Positions 16,921 through 26,635 of a DNA stretch of 64,000 nt are shown here, in pieces; the stretch's first letter is position 1, and each line of letters starts with the position of its first letter. Both the position numbers and the translations under genes were made by a program. This DNA comes from Candidatus Eisenbacteria bacterium (lineage in GTDB: Bacteria > Orphanbacterota > Orphanbacteria > Orphanbacterales > Orphanbacteraceae). The stretch is taken from positions 261,375 to 325,374 of the forward strand of contig JAFGGD010000034.1 of assembly GCA_016930695.1 (NCBI GenBank), written 5' to 3'. The notes under the pieces are model-generated. The model worked only from the letters and a program-made list of their open reading frames with translations. It was not told the DNA's origin and searched no databases.

Positions 16921-17214
16921 ATGACGAAGGCGGACCTGGTCGAACAGATCGCAGGCAATACCGGCCTGACAAAAAAGGACACGGCGGAAGCCGTCGACGA
17001 GTTCCTCCGCGCGATCAAGGACGCGCTCCGCAGCGGCAACCACATCGAGATTCGCGGGTTCGGCACGTTCAAGGTCAAGGAGCGCAAGGCGCGGACGGCG
17101 CGGAATCCGCGGACCGGCGATCCCGTGCCTCTTCCCGCCCGCCGGGTGCCGGTGTTCAAGGTCTCGAAGGAGCTGAAAAACCGGATCAACCAGAGGAACG
17201 AAAGCGGATCGTAG
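16921..17214 (+). CDS. HU/IHF-family DNA-binding protein (copy 2)
   Basis: The product is 97 residues with the HU/IHF fold: MTKADLVEQIAGNTGLTKKD, IEIRGFGTFKVKERKARTAR and RNPRTGDPV, whose Asn-Pro sits at the intercalating tip. ATG at 16921 is chosen over an in-frame GTG at 16900 because AAAGGAGGG (about 16908-16916) lies just before it and the N-terminus then matches the family. It differs clearly from the 5844-6113 copy and resembles IHF-like members in the RGFGTF and VPLPARR segments. It has its own promoter and leads into tmk 82 nt later. Confidence 0.95.
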   Translation: MTKADLVEQIAGNTGLTKKDTAEAVDEFLRAIKDALRSGNHIEIRGFGTFKVKERKARTARNPRTGDPVPLPARRVPVFKVSKELKNRINQRNESGS

Positions 17215-17296
17215 TTACTCCCCGGAGGGCGGGCGGCCCCGGGAATCGGTCCACGCCGATCGGGGCGGCAAGACGCGCCGCGGGAAGGAGGTGTGG

Positions 17297-18031
17297 ATGG
17301 GTCTCTTCATCGCCTTCGAGGGATTGGACGGGGCGGGAACGACGACACAGGCGCGGCTCCTGGCCGACCGGCTGGATGAAGAGGGACTGCCCGTTCACCT
17401 GACGAAAGAACCCTCCGAGGGACCGGTGGGGAACCTGATTTCCCTGGTCCTCAAGAGGCGTCTCGTTTCTCCCCGCGCGGGGCGTCCCCTCGATCCGTTT
17501 CCCGACGATCTTCTGGCGCTCCTCTTCGCCGCGGACCGGATCGATCACCTGCACGCCGAGATCCTGCCCAAACTGCGGGAGGGGGTAACGGTCATTACCG
17601 ACCGCTACCTGCTCTCCTCTTACGCCTACCAATCCCTCGGCTGCGATCTTCGCTGGGTACGCGAGGTGAACGTCCAAGCGATCCTTCCGGACGTCACCTT
17701 TCTAATCGACGTCCCCGCTCCGGTCTGCCTGAGGCGGATCGAGCGGGAGCGATGGGAGACGGAACTGTTCGAGGGGCTGGATAAACTGGCCGTGGTGCGG
17801 AAGAACTACCTGCGCCTCGCCGCCAGCTCCATCGGCGAGGCGATGAACATGCACCGGCTCGACGGCGAAAAAGAGATCCGTTCCCTTCACAGGGAGATCT
17901 GGAATCTGCTCCGTGACCAGGAGGAGATTCGCCGGCGGGAGGGAGGCGCGGCCCCGGAGGATCGTTCCCAACTCCGGTTGACTCTGGGCGGTGCGGAGGA
18001 GGGCCCGCTTTCCGAATGGGGAGAGGAGTAG
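17297..18031 (+). CDS. tmk: Thymidylate kinase with variant P-loop
   Basis: The product is 244 residues. It phosphorylates dTMP to dTDP with ATP. Family features are FIAFEGLDGAGTTTQARLL at the N-terminus, TKEPSEGPVG (usual REPGGT region), VITDRYLLSSYAYQ (DRY motif) and a late RIERERWETELFE. The Walker A Lys is replaced: GLDGAGTTT has Thr15 where most enzymes have Lys. Such GTTT forms are known in some bacterial Tmk lineages, so it may still be active. About 30 extra charged residues follow the last helix. ATG at 17297 is preferred because AAGGAGG (17285-17291) overlaps the alternative GTG at 17291. Confidence 0.9.
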   Translation: MGLFIAFEGLDGAGTTTQARLLADRLDEEGLPVHLTKEPSEGPVGNLISLVLKRRLVSPRAGRPLDPFPDDLLALLFAADRIDHLHAEILPKLREGVTVITDRYLLSSYAYQSLGCDLRWVREVNVQAILPDVTFLIDVPAPVCLRRIERERWETELFEGLDKLAVVRKNYLRLAASSIGEAMNMHRLDGEKEIRSLHREIWNLLRDQEEIRRREGGAAPEDRSQLRLTLGGAEEGPLSEWGEE

Positions 18032-18277
18032 ATGGAGAAAAAAACGGAATCCACCTTCACCCGATCCGTACCCAAAGTGGACAACATTTATGAAATGGTC
18101 GTTGTCGCCGCTCTGCGCGCCCGCCAGTTGAACGACGTGCAGCGGTTTCGCGACCCGGATCAGTCCCGGAAGATCATCGACCGCGCCCTGAACGAAGCCT
18201 TCGACGACGCCATCGAGTACGACGGCTCCAAGCCCCCGGACGGTGATGAATCGGCGGAGGAACCGAAGGGAGAGTGA
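18032..18277 (+). CDS. rpoZ: DNA-directed RNA polymerase omega subunit (RpoZ-like)
   Basis: An 81-residue protein starting directly after the tmk stop. VDNIYEMVVVAALRARQLND matches the omega/Rpb6 signature (usual NKYELVLVAAKRARQL), and the later KIIDRALNEAFDDAIEYD fits the conserved helix before the acidic tail. Omega assists assembly of the beta-prime subunit. The identification rests on this one motif and the size, and small sequences are easily over-called, but the match is close. It overlaps the next start. Confidence 0.82.
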   Translation: MEKKTESTFTRSVPKVDNIYEMVVVAALRARQLNDVQRFRDPDQSRKIIDRALNEAFDDAIEYDGSKPPDGDESAEEPKGE

Positions 18278-19206
18278 TGCTGTCCGGACGGTTTTCCCGA
18301 TTCGTCGTCGGTGTCGACCTCGGCGCCACGCATTGCCGCGCCGCCCTCTTCTCTCCCCGGGGGGAGATGGGGAACCGGCTGGAAAAGCAGCTTCCCCACG
18401 GCGACGCGGACGAGCAGGTCCGCTTCTTTCTCGTCCTTCTGGAGGATCTCCTCGCCGGCGAGGAACTCTCCGGCCTTCTCGGAATCGGTATCGGATCCTG
18501 CGGTCCCATCGACCGGGAGAGAGAAACCGTATTGGAGGCGCCCAACCGGCCGGGGTGGAACAACGTGCCCCTCCGCCGGCGCGTAGAGGAACGTTTCTCC
18601 GTCCCCGTCTCTCTCGAGAACGACGCCAACGTCGCCGCCTTCGGTGAGCACCGCCGGGGGGCGGGCCGTGGCGTGCGGAGCCTCCTCGGTCTCACCCTCG
18701 GCACCGGCGTGGGGGGAGGGTTCATACAGGACGGCCGCATCCTGGTCGGCGCCGGCGGCATGGCAGGCGAGGTGGGCCATATCTATATCGGCGGCGAGGG
18801 GATCCGATGCCGCTGCGGCGCCGTCGACTGTCTCGAGGTCTACGCATCCGCCGAGGGGATCAAAAGGACCTACCAGAGACGGCTTGGCGAACCGAAGGAG
18901 ATCTCCTGCCACGCCATCTTCCACCTCGCCCGGGAGGGGGACCGCCTCGCATCGGAGGTGATCCGTGAAGCCTCCGTTCTTCTGGGTCGCGGAATCGCTT
19001 CACTGCAAAAGGTTCTCGATCCGGACCGGATCGTAATCGGCGGCGGTCTCGCCCGCGAATGGGACCTTCTCGTGGAGCCGGCGATTCGCGAAGCCCGTGA
19101 CTCCATCTTCGTCTCGCAGAGGGATCGATTCGAGGTGCTCCCCGCGTCGCTCGGCACCGATGCCGGATTGGTGGGCGCCGCCGAACTGGTGATCTCCCGA
19201 CTCTGA
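18277..19206 (+). CDS. ROK family sugar kinase (glucokinase-like)
   Basis: The product is about 309 residues. The phosphate-binding motif VVGVDLGATHCRAALF is near the N-terminus. SLENDANVAAFGEH carries the catalytic Asp, GLTLGTGVGGGFIQDG is the second phosphate loop, and GHIYIGG plus CRCGAVDCLE is the ROK zinc-binding cluster with His and three Cys. No N-terminal helix-turn-helix is present, so it is a kinase and not a ROK repressor. Glucose is the likeliest substrate, but N-acetylmannosamine or fructose kinases share these motifs. ATG at 18277 overlaps the rpoZ TGA; GTG at 18274 is an alternative. Confidence 0.9.
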   Translation: MLSGRFSRFVVGVDLGATHCRAALFSPRGEMGNRLEKQLPHGDADEQVRFFLVLLEDLLAGEELSGLLGIGIGSCGPIDRERETVLEAPNRPGWNNVPLRRRVEERFSVPVSLENDANVAAFGEHRRGAGRGVRSLLGLTLGTGVGGGFIQDGRILVGAGGMAGEVGHIYIGGEGIRCRCGAVDCLEVYASAEGIKRTYQRRLGEPKEISCHAIFHLAREGDRLASEVIREASVLLGRGIASLQKVLDPDRIVIGGGLAREWDLLVEPAIREARDSIFVSQRDRFEVLPASLGTDAGLVGAAELVISRL

Positions 19207-19335
19207 CATCCCGTCCCCCCTTTCCAAGAAACGACCTACTTTGTTCTCTTTGTCCCACCGGGGGGCGTCCCTTTCGGCACGCGGATCTCACGGTTCGAGG
19301 GGTTCCGGCCGATCATTGGTATGGAAAGGAACGCT

Positions 19336-19824
19336 ATGGCCGGGAAGATGGAAAACCTGCTTCTGCTGGAAGCCCGTTTCTCGCACCTGGAGAAGCGGGA
19401 GGCGGGCCGATCCCGCTCATTCCGCCGGGACGGCCGCGAGCTTTTCCGCGTCGAGGACTCGGAGAGGGTGAGGCTCCCCCTGCGGGGCGGCGACGGAAAA
19501 GAGCTGCTCGGCGGCTTTCCCTACCGCGTCGAAACGGAAGCGGACGGACTGGTGGTCTCTCTCGCCGAAGTGAAGGAGATGGACCGGGTCTACGCGCTCA
19601 TCGAATCGGTCGCGGCCCGGGTTCGGGAGGAGAGCGACGCCGGCGTCGCTTTTCGCGCCCCGAAACGGCGGCTCCGTTTTCCCTCGTCCCGTTTCCTGAA
19701 AGCGGTCCTCTTCCTCTCCGCGCTCCTGCTCGTCGCTTCCTTCCTGATCCTATCCTACGCGCTCTCCCGAGAGGCGATCCTGAGCGACCGAGAACTCTCC
19801 GTCGAGACGCTGCTGAACCGCTGA
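19336..19824 (+). CDS. Hypothetical protein with one C-terminal membrane helix
   Basis: The product is 162 residues and unrecognised. The N-terminal two-thirds are charged and probably cytosolic. A basic stretch (APKRRLRFPSSRFLK) precedes a single helix (AVLFLSALLLVASFLILSYAL) and a short tail, suggesting a tail-anchored topology. The in-frame ATG at 19336 has AAAGGA 5 nt upstream and is preferred over ATG at 19321. Codon use and GC-rich third positions match its neighbours, so it is likely real. It stands alone between the ROK kinase and the thiolase promoter. Confidence 0.65.
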   Translation: MAGKMENLLLLEARFSHLEKREAGRSRSFRRDGRELFRVEDSERVRLPLRGGDGKELLGGFPYRVETEADGLVVSLAEVKEMDRVYALIESVAARVREESDAGVAFRAPKRRLRFPSSRFLKAVLFLSALLLVASFLILSYALSREAILSDRELSVETLLNR

Positions 19825-19852
19825 TTCTCCCCGCGCGCTTCCCCGCCGCCGG

Positions 19853-19881
19853 TTGACACCCCGGTGACGAGACACTATTCT
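19853..19881 (+). promoter_or_regulatory. Sigma-70-type promoter for the thiolase operon
   Basis: TTGACA (19853-19858), 17-nt spacer, TATTCT (19876-19881). If used, the transcript would carry a leader of about 265 nt before the thiolase GTG at 20155. Confidence 0.7.
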
Positions 19882-19887
19882 CCAAGC

Positions 19888-20154
19888 GAACTTCGCGAAT
19901 CGCAGCCGGTTATCCTTTCGCGTCCGGATGGGCGGCGGTCCGTTTCGGGGGCGGGCGCCGTGGGCTCGTTCCTCCGAAATGACGGGAGATTCCCCTCTCT
20001 CGTACGGAGGAGTGCGTGCGGGTAGACGTTCCTCGGCGGCCTCGACGGCGGGGTCCGGTGCGCCCGGCGCTGATCCGGCTGGGCGATCGTTCCGGATCGA
20101 CGGACCCGGTCGACGGTCCGCCCCGTCCGGAACGAATGATGATGAGGAGGAGTC
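19888..20154 (+). other. Long untranslated leader before thiolase, no recognised element
   Basis: About 265 nt lie between the predicted start of transcription and the thiolase start. No convincing gene, tRNA or known riboswitch core was recognised. Several GC-rich inverted segments occur (for example GGATCGACGGACCCGGTCGACGG near 20093-20120), but nothing diagnostic. The last bases, ATGATGATGAGGAGGAG, supply the Shine-Dalgarno. Confidence 0.4.
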
Positions 20155-21345
20155 GTGGCGGAGAGGCGGGAGGTCTGGATAGCCGGCGCGGCGCGCACCG
20201 CGATCGGTCGATACCTAAAGGGACTCGCCGGCGTCTCCGTTGTCGAACTGGGCGCCGCCGCGGTCCGGGAAGCGGTCGGGCGTTCCGGGATTCCACCGGA
20301 GTCGATCGATGAGGTCGTCTTGGGAAACGTGCTCGGCGCGGGCGCGGGCCAGGGACCGGCGCGGGCGGCGGCGCTCCGGGCGGGGCTCCCGGCGGAGACG
20401 GACGCGTATCTGGTGAACCAGGTGTGCGGCTCCGGGTTGCGCGCGGTGATGCTCGGCGCGGGACGGATCGCCCTCGGCGAGGCGGATGCCGTCGTCGCGG
20501 GCGGGATGGAGAGCCTCTCACGGGCGCCCCACTATCTCGAGGGGGCGCGCTCCGGCGTCCGGTCCGGGGACCTGCATCTCGCCGACGCCGTGAACCGGGA
20601 CGGTCTTTTCTGCGCTTTCAGCGGCGAAGCGATGGGGCGGATCATGGATCGCGTCGCCGCGGAGGCGGGGATCGGCCGAGAGGAGCAGGAGAAGCTCGCT
20701 CTGGAGAGCCACCGGCGGGCGGCGGCGGCCCGAGAGGGGGGGCGATTCCGCGCGGAGATCGTCCCGGTGGACACCCCCCTCCCGAACGGAGGATCCCGCG
20801 TCTTCGACGCCGACGAGGGACCGCGTGCCGGCATGACGGCGGAGGGGCTCGCCAAGATGGAGCCCTGCTTCACGGAGGGGGGAACGGTGACCGCCGGGAC
20901 CTCCTCGGGTCTGGCGGACGGCGCGGCGGCGGTGGTTCTCGTCGGCGCCGGCGCGGCCGAGCGGGCGGGGATCGAGCCGCTCGCCCGGATCGAGGGTTAC
21001 GCCTCGGCGGCGGCCGAGCCGAGCAGGGTTTTCGAGACGCCGGTTCGGGCGATCCATCGCCTGATGGAGAGAACCGGCCGTTCGATCGGCGATTATGATT
21101 GGATCGAGATGAGCGAGGCTTTCGCCGCGCAGATGATCCTGGACGGGCGGACGCTCCGCTGGGATCCGGAGCGGGTGAACCCCGAGGGGGGCGCCGTCGC
21201 CCTCGGCCATCCGCTCGGAGCGAGCGGCGCGCGAATCCTGGTCACGCTCCTTCACACGCTCGGCATACGGGGCGGCCGGCGGGGTCTCGCGTCGATCTGC
21301 CTCGGCGGAGGCGTCGGCCTGGCGCTCTCCGTGGAAAAGGCCTAG
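20155..21345 (+). CDS. Acetyl-CoA acetyltransferase (thiolase)
   Basis: The product is 396 residues, full length for thiolase II. The acyl-enzyme nucleophile is Cys91 in NQVCGSGLRAV, the His motif is GGAVALGHPLGASGARI, and the second Cys is in ASICLGGGVGLAL. It condenses two acetyl-CoA to acetoacetyl-CoA or works in the thiolytic direction. It is followed 14 nt later by a 3-hydroxyacyl-CoA dehydrogenase, so the pair could run short-chain beta-oxidation or butyrate/hydroxybutyrate synthesis; direction cannot be judged. The GTG at 20155 has GAGGAGGAG immediately before it. Confidence 0.94.
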   Translation: MAERREVWIAGAARTAIGRYLKGLAGVSVVELGAAAVREAVGRSGIPPESIDEVVLGNVLGAGAGQGPARAAALRAGLPAETDAYLVNQVCGSGLRAVMLGAGRIALGEADAVVAGGMESLSRAPHYLEGARSGVRSGDLHLADAVNRDGLFCAFSGEAMGRIMDRVAAEAGIGREEQEKLALESHRRAAAAREGGRFRAEIVPVDTPLPNGGSRVFDADEGPRAGMTAEGLAKMEPCFTEGGTVTAGTSSGLADGAAAVVLVGAGAAERAGIEPLARIEGYASAAAEPSRVFETPVRAIHRLMERTGRSIGDYDWIEMSEAFAAQMILDGRTLRWDPERVNPEGGAVALGHPLGASGARILVTLLHTLGIRGGRRGLASICLGGGVGLALSVEKA

Positions 21346-21359
21346 GAGGGAGGGGGAAG

Positions 21360-22214
21360 TTGGAACAGGATCACGTCACCGTCGTCGGCGCCGGCACCAT
21401 GGGAGCAGGTATCGCCCAGGTTTTCGCGCAGGTCGGCTACCGGGTCGACCTGGTGGACCTGGATGACGAGATCCTCGCCGGTTCCCGGGACCGGATCGAG
21501 AGAAGCGTGAAGAAGCTCGCCTCCCGCGGGGCGATCGATCCCTCCCGCATGGACGGCATCCTGGAGAGGATTCACACGGTTCGGGGCCTGCCGAACATTC
21601 TCCCCTCTTTTCTCGTCGTCGAAGCGGTGACGGAAAGTTTTGACGTCAAGAGCGACGTCTTCCGCCGGCTCGACCTCGCCGCGCCCCGCGAGGCGATTCT
21701 CACCACCAACACGTCGTCCCTCTCGGTGACCGGCCTCGCCTCCCTCACCGGCCGGCCGGAGCGGGTGATGGGGACGCATTTCATGAACCCGCCGCCGCTG
21801 ATCGATCTCGTGGAGCTGGTGCGGGGAGACATGACCGGCGACGATATCTACGCCCGGATGGACGTGCTCGTCCGGCGGCTCGGCAAGCAACCGGTGGAGG
21901 TACAGGATTTTCCCGGCCTCGTCTCCAACCGGATTCTGATGCCGATGATCAACGAGGCGATCTACGCGGTCATGGAGGGCGTGGCGAGCGCCGAGGCGAT
22001 CGACATGGTCATGCGCGCTGGCCTGAACCATCTCATGGGCCCGCTCCACCTCGCCGATTTCATCGGCCTGGACGTGACGCTTCAGGTGTTGGAGAACCTG
22101 TACGACGGTTTCTCCGACCCCAAGTACCGTCCCTGTCCGCTGCTCCGGAGGATGGTGGAGGCGGGCTACCTGGGCCGCAAGAGCGGGCGGGGATTCTTCG
22201 AGTATGAAGACTGA
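21360..22214 (+). CDS. 3-hydroxybutyryl-CoA dehydrogenase
   Basis: The product is 284 residues. The Rossmann motif is [19 protein letters not shown] with an acidic residue (VDLVDLDDE) that favours NAD+. [18 protein letters not shown] is the family signature carrying the catalytic His, and [18 protein letters not shown] is the conserved hinge. Its size and single-domain build match Hbd/PaaH-type enzymes and not the fused FadB. TTG at 21360 is chosen because AGGAGGGAGGGGG lies just upstream and the Rossmann strand then starts at residue 5. It overlaps uvrA by 11 nt. Confidence 0.94.
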   Translation: MEQDHVTVVGAGTMGAGIAQVFAQVGYRVDLVDLDDEILAGSRDRIERSVKKLASRGAIDPSRMDGILERIHTVRGLPNILPSFLVVEAVTESFDVKSDVFRRLDLAAPREAILTTNTSSLSVTGLASLTGRPERVMGTHFMNPPPLIDLVELVRGDMTGDDIYARMDVLVRRLGKQPVEVQDFPGLVSNRILMPMINEAIYAVMEGVASAEAIDMVMRAGLNHLMGPLHLADFIGLDVTLQVLENLYDGFSDPKYRPCPLLRRMVEAGYLGRKSGRGFFEYED

Positions 22215-25098
22215 GCGCGGGGGCCCGCGCCGCCGAAAGGCCGCGGGCGGGGAGAGGAAAACGGTGATCCGCGTACGCGGCGCTTCGGAGCACAACCTCA
22301 AGTCGATCGACGTCGACCTTCCCCGGGACCGCCTGGTGGTGATCACCGGCCTCTCCGGGAGCGGCAAGTCGTCGCTCGCGTTCGACACGATCTACGCCGA
22401 AGGGCAGCGGCGGTACGTGGAGTCCCTTTCCGCCTACGCCCGTCAGTTCCTCGGCCAGATGGACAAGCCGGAGGTGGAGTCCATCGAGGGGCTCTCACCG
22501 GCCATCGCCATCGAGCAGAGGAGCGCCTCCCGGAACCCGCGTTCCACCGTGGGCACGGTGACCGAGATCTATGACCACCTGCGTCTTCTTTTCGCGCGGG
22601 TCGGCGTCCCCCATTGCCCCGACTGCGGGGTGCCGATCGAGAATCAAACGGTGCAACAGATGGTGGACCGGATCGAGCGATTCCCCGCCGGCGAGCGGCT
22701 GCGGATCCTGGCGCCGGTGGTGCGCGGCAAGAAAGGGGAGCACCGGGAGATCTTCCGGCGCCTCCGCGGCGAGGGCTTCGCCCGGGTGATGGTGGACGGC
22801 GCGGAGAGAGAGCTGGAGGAGGAGATCCGCCTCGTGAAGACGAAGAAACACGACATCTCCGTCGTGGTGGATCGGATCCGCGTGAAGCCGGAGGTGCTCG
22901 GCCGCCTCGCCGACAGCCTAGCCACGGCGCTCGCCGCCGGTGAAGGTCTGGTGGAGGTGCTCCGCGAGAACGGCCGGACGGAGGTCTTCTCCGAGAAACT
23001 CGCCTGCGCGCGCTGCGGCTTCTCTTTCTCCGAGATCAGCCCGCGTCTCTTCTCCTTTAACTCCCCCTACGGCGCCTGTCCCGCCTGCGGCGGCCTCGGC
23101 ACGCATCGGGAGATCGACCAAGCGCTGGTGGTCCCCGATCCGGACGTCTCCGTCGCCGAGGGAGGGGTCGTCCCCTGGGGACCGACGCGCGGGAAATGGA
23201 ACCAGGCGATCCTGGAAGCCCTCGCCCGCTCCCTCGGTTTCTCGCTGGACGCGCCCTTCCGCCGGCTGCCGAAGCCGGCGCGGGAGACGCTTCTGCGCGG
23301 GCGCGGCGAGGAGCGCGTCACCGTCGACTGGAGCAGGCCGAGCGGAACCGGACGGCTGAAGGTCCCCTTCGAGGGAGTGATCCCCTGGCTCGAACGGCGT
23401 TACCGGGAGACCGGATCGGAGCATGTCCGGCGCTGGATCGAGGGGTTCATGACCGCCGGTTCCTGCCGCGTGTGCGGCGGAGCCCGGCTTCGGCCCGAGG
23501 CGCTCGCCATCCGGATCCACGGCCGCCGCATCGACGAGCTGACCGCTCTTTCGATCCGCGATCTCGGCGACGCGATCGACGGCGTCCCCTGGACCGAGCG
23601 GGAGGGGACCATCGCCCGGCAGGTGCTCAAGGAGATACGAGAACGGCTCCGCTTCTTGAACGACGTGGGACTCTCCTATCTCACCCTCGCCCGGAGCTCG
23701 GGAACGCTCAGCGGCGGCGAGGCGCAGAGAATCCGTCTCGCCACCCAGATCGGATCGGGGCTGACCGGAGTCCTTTATGTGTTGGACGAGCCCTCCATCG
23801 GTCTGCACGCGCGGGACAACAAGAGGCTCCTCGAAACGCTTTTCCGGCTCCGCGACCTGGGGAACACGGTGCTCGTGGTGGAGCACGACCGGGAGACGAT
23901 CGAGGCGGCGGACTGGGTGGTCGATCTCGGCCCCGGCGCCGGCATCCACGGCGGCGAGGTGATCGCGGAAGGGACGCCGGCGGAGGTGGCCGCGAATGAG
24001 CGCTCCCTCACCGGCGCCTATCTGCGCGGCGACCGCGCCGTTCCGATTCCCGCCCGCCGCCGGCCCGGCAACGGCGGGACCGTCGAGATCGTCGGCGCCC
24101 GCGAGAACAACCTGAAGAAAATCCGGGTTCGTTTTCCCCTCGGCAAGCTGATCTGCGTCACCGGCGTCTCCGGTTCGGGGAAGAGCACCCTCGTCACCGA
24201 GATCCTATACAAGGGGCTCGCGCGGAAGCTCTACGGCGCCCGCGCCGTCCCCGGCGCCCACACACGGATCAACGGGCTCCGGCACATCGACAAGGTGGTC
24301 GAGATCGATCAATCGCCGATCGGGAGGACCCCGCGTTCCAACCCGGCCACCTACACGGGCGCCTTCACGCCGATCCGCGAGGTCTTCTCGCTCCTCCCGG
24401 AGTCGCGGATGCGCGGCTACGCGCCGGGGCGCTTCAGCTTCAACGTGAGGGGGGGGCGGTGCGAGGCGTGCCGGGGGGACGGCACGATCAAGATCGAGAT
24501 GCACTTCCTGCCGGACGTGTACGTCAAGTGCGACGTCTGCAAGGGGAAGCGCTACAACAGAGAAACCTTGGAGATTCGCTACAAGGGGTATACCATTGCG
24601 GACGTGCTCGACCTGACGGTGGACGAAGCGGCGGAGTTGATGGAGAATATTCCCGCGGTCCGCCGCAAACTGGAACTCCTCTCCCAGGTGGGACTCGGCT
24701 ACATCCATCTCGGACAGCCGGCGCCCACCCTCTCCGGCGGAGAGGCGCAGCGCATCAAGCTCTCGACCGAGCTTTCCAAGCGCGCCACCGGACGAACGGT
24801 GTACATCCTCGACGAGCCCACCACGGGTCTCCACTTCGAGGACGTGCGCCTGCTTCTGGACGTGCTGGGGCGTTTGGCGGACGCGGGAAACACGGTGATC
24901 GTGATCGAGCACAATCTGGACGTCGTCAAAACCGCCGACGAGGTGATCGACCTCGGCCCGGAAGGGGGAGACGACGGCGGCCGCATCATCGCCCGCGGCA
25001 CCCCCGAGGAGGTGGCCCGGGTGGAGGGATCTTTCACGGGCCGGGAACTCCGGTCCCTGTTCGAACGGGAAGGGAGGCGCAAGGCCGGTGTCGCTTGA
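22204..25098 (+). CDS. uvrA: UvrABC excinuclease subunit A
   Basis: The product is 964 residues, full length. Two ABC modules are present: Walker [10 protein letters not shown] near residue 51 and GVSGSGKST near residue 658, with signatures [17 protein letters not shown] and [17 protein letters not shown]. Zinc ligands appear as CPDCG, CARCG/CPACG and [14 protein letters not shown]. UvrA dimers find bulky DNA lesions and load UvrB in nucleotide excision repair. Its start lies within the 3-hydroxyacyl-CoA dehydrogenase gene and its end overlaps gcvT by 11 nt, so this repair gene sits inside a metabolic operon. Confidence 0.98.
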   Translation: MKTERGGPRRRKAAGGERKTVIRVRGASEHNLKSIDVDLPRDRLVVITGLSGSGKSSLAFDTIYAEGQRRYVESLSAYARQFLGQMDKPEVESIEGLSPAIAIEQRSASRNPRSTVGTVTEIYDHLRLLFARVGVPHCPDCGVPIENQTVQQMVDRIERFPAGERLRILAPVVRGKKGEHREIFRRLRGEGFARVMVDGAERELEEEIRLVKTKKHDISVVVDRIRVKPEVLGRLADSLATALAAGEGLVEVLRENGRTEVFSEKLACARCGFSFSEISPRLFSFNSPYGACPACGGLGTHREIDQALVVPDPDVSVAEGGVVPWGPTRGKWNQAILEALARSLGFSLDAPFRRLPKPARETLLRGRGEERVTVDWSRPSGTGRLKVPFEGVIPWLERRYRETGSEHVRRWIEGFMTAGSCRVCGGARLRPEALAIRIHGRRIDELTALSIRDLGDAIDGVPWTEREGTIARQVLKEIRERLRFLNDVGLSYLTLARSSGTLSGGEAQRIRLATQIGSGLTGVLYVLDEPSIGLHARDNKRLLETLFRLRDLGNTVLVVEHDRETIEAADWVVDLGPGAGIHGGEVIAEGTPAEVAANERSLTGAYLRGDRAVPIPARRRPGNGGTVEIVGARENNLKKIRVRFPLGKLICVTGVSGSGKSTLVTEILYKGLARKLYGARAVPGAHTRINGLRHIDKVVEIDQSPIGRTPRSNPATYTGAFTPIREVFSLLPESRMRGYAPGRFSFNVRGGRCEACRGDGTIKIEMHFLPDVYVKCDVCKGKRYNRETLEIRYKGYTIADVLDLTVDEAAELMENIPAVRRKLELLSQVGLGYIHLGQPAPTLSGGEAQRIKLSTELSKRATGRTVYILDEPTTGLHFEDVRLLLDVLGRLADAGNTVIVIEHNLDVVKTADEVIDLGPEGGDDGGRIIARGTPEEVARVEGSFTGRELRSLFEREGRRKAGVA

Positions 25099-26218
25099 TT
25101 CCGAACAGCAGATGTATCGTACCGCCCTTTACGATAGGCACGCGGCGGCGGGGGCGAAGATGGTCCCCTTCGCCGGTTGGGAAATGCCGATCCAGTACGC
25201 CTCCATCCTGGAGGAGCACACGGCGGTGCGCGAGAAGGCGGGCCTCTTCGACGTGAGCCACATGGGAGAGGTCATCCTCTCCGGCCCGGACCGGGAGCGC
25301 GTCGCCGACCGGATCACGACGGCGCGGATCGAGGGGACCGAGAAGGGGGAGGTACAGTACGCACTGCTCATGAACGAGCAGGGGGGCATCGTGGACGATA
25401 TCCTCGTCTACAACCTCCCCGAGGCGGTGCTCCTTGTGGTGAACGGCGCCAACTGGAAGAAGGACCTGGATTGGATCCGCCGGCAGGCGGGCAACGACGC
25501 CGAGGTGCGGGACGACAGCCTCGCCACCAGCCAGGTCGCCCTGCAGGGGCCGCGGTCGACGGAGATCCTCGGGAAGGTGGCGGACCGTTCCCTTTTCCGG
25601 CTTCCCTACTACCGCGCGGCGCGCGGGAAGGTGGCGGGGGTGGACGCGCTCGTGTCGCGCACCGGTTACACCGGCGAGCGGGGCTACGAGGTGTACGTCA
25701 AATGGGACGACGGCCCGGCGGTGTGGGACGCCCTCCTGGAGGCCGGGCGGGACGCCGGCATCCGGCCGATCGGCCTCGGCGCCCGGGATTCGCTTCGAAT
25801 GGAAATGCGATACTGTTTATACGGAAACGATATTTCCGACACCACCAGTCCCCTCGACGCCGGGCTCCGCTGGGTGGTCCGCGCGAAAGAGGGGGATTGG
25901 ATCGGCCGGCGGGCTTGGGAGGCGGCGCTCGCCGCCGGGCCGAAGCGGAAGCTGCTCGCCTTCCGCCTCGGGCCGCGGGACCTCCCGCGCCACGGCTACC
26001 CCATCCTGCGGGAGGGGAAAACGGTGGGGACCGTCACCAGCGGCGGTTTCTCCCCCACACTGAAAACCGGCATCGCCCTCGGCTACGTGGACGCCGCGGC
26101 GGCCAAGGCGAAGGACGGCTTCACCATCGAAATACGGAACCGGGAGGCGGAAGCGATCCCGGTCAAGGGTTCGTTCGTTCCGTCGTCGGTGAAGGACGAC
26201 GAGGAGGAGGGGCAGTGA
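25088..26218 (+). CDS. gcvT: Glycine cleavage system T protein (aminomethyltransferase)
   Basis: The product is 376 residues. [20 protein letters not shown] and [12 protein letters not shown] are the family hallmarks, and [13 protein letters not shown] with the ARDSLRMEM segment bind folate. It releases ammonia from the aminomethyl-lipoyl arm of GcvH and passes the methylene group to THF. It begins at GTG 25088 inside uvrA; an in-frame ATG at 25118 is also possible. It leads a tight gcvT-gcvH-gcvPA-gcvPB run. No glycine riboswitch is possible directly upstream, as that region is uvrA coding sequence. Confidence 0.97.
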   Translation: MSLDSEQQMYRTALYDRHAAAGAKMVPFAGWEMPIQYASILEEHTAVREKAGLFDVSHMGEVILSGPDRERVADRITTARIEGTEKGEVQYALLMNEQGGIVDDILVYNLPEAVLLVVNGANWKKDLDWIRRQAGNDAEVRDDSLATSQVALQGPRSTEILGKVADRSLFRLPYYRAARGKVAGVDALVSRTGYTGERGYEVYVKWDDGPAVWDALLEAGRDAGIRPIGLGARDSLRMEMRYCLYGNDISDTTSPLDAGLRWVVRAKEGDWIGRRAWEAALAAGPKRKLLAFRLGPRDLPRHGYPILREGKTVGTVTSGGFSPTLKTGIALGYVDAAAAKAKDGFTIEIRNREAEAIPVKGSFVPSSVKDDEEEGQ

Positions 26219-26595
26219 ACATTCCAGAAGATCTCCGCTATTCCCATGAGCACGAGTGGGTCCGCGTCGAGGGGGATACCGCGACTGTGGGGATCACCGA
26301 TTACGCTCAGAACGAGCTGGGGGACATCGTCTTCGTCGAGTTTCCCGACGTGGGCGACGACGTGGAGACCGGCGGACCCGCCGGGACCATCGAGGCGGTG
26401 AAGACGGTGGCGGACCTGTTCGCTCCGGTGAGCGGCCGCATCGTCGCCGTCAACGAAGATCTGGCGGACAACCCGGACCGGGTCAACAAGGACCCGTACG
26501 GCGAGGGCTGGATGATCCGGATCAGCCTCTCCAAACCGGTCGAGCTGGAGGACCTCCTGAACGCGGAGGACTACGGCAAGCTGCTCGAGGAATAA
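26215..26595 (+). CDS. gcvH: Glycine cleavage system H protein
   Basis: The product is 126 residues. It begins [20 protein letters not shown], and the lipoylation site is Lys63 in GTIEAVKTVADLF. GcvH shuttles the aminomethyl group on its lipoyl arm among the P, T and L proteins. The GTG at 26215 overlaps the gcvT TGA (GTGA), giving the normal N-terminus. Lipoyl synthase and the L protein are not in the window. Confidence 0.97.
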   Translation: MNIPEDLRYSHEHEWVRVEGDTATVGITDYAQNELGDIVFVEFPDVGDDVETGGPAGTIEAVKTVADLFAPVSGRIVAVNEDLADNPDRVNKDPYGEGWMIRISLSKPVELEDLLNAEDYGKLLEE

Positions 26596-26635
26596 AGAAG
26601 AAAGGGGGCGCGTGCGGCCTGCGCGCGGAGCCGTC

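Noticed and set aside
24900-25087. Glycine riboswitch before gcvT
   Set aside because: The sequence before gcvT is the coding end of uvrA with no separate leader, so no room for a riboswitch next to the gene.
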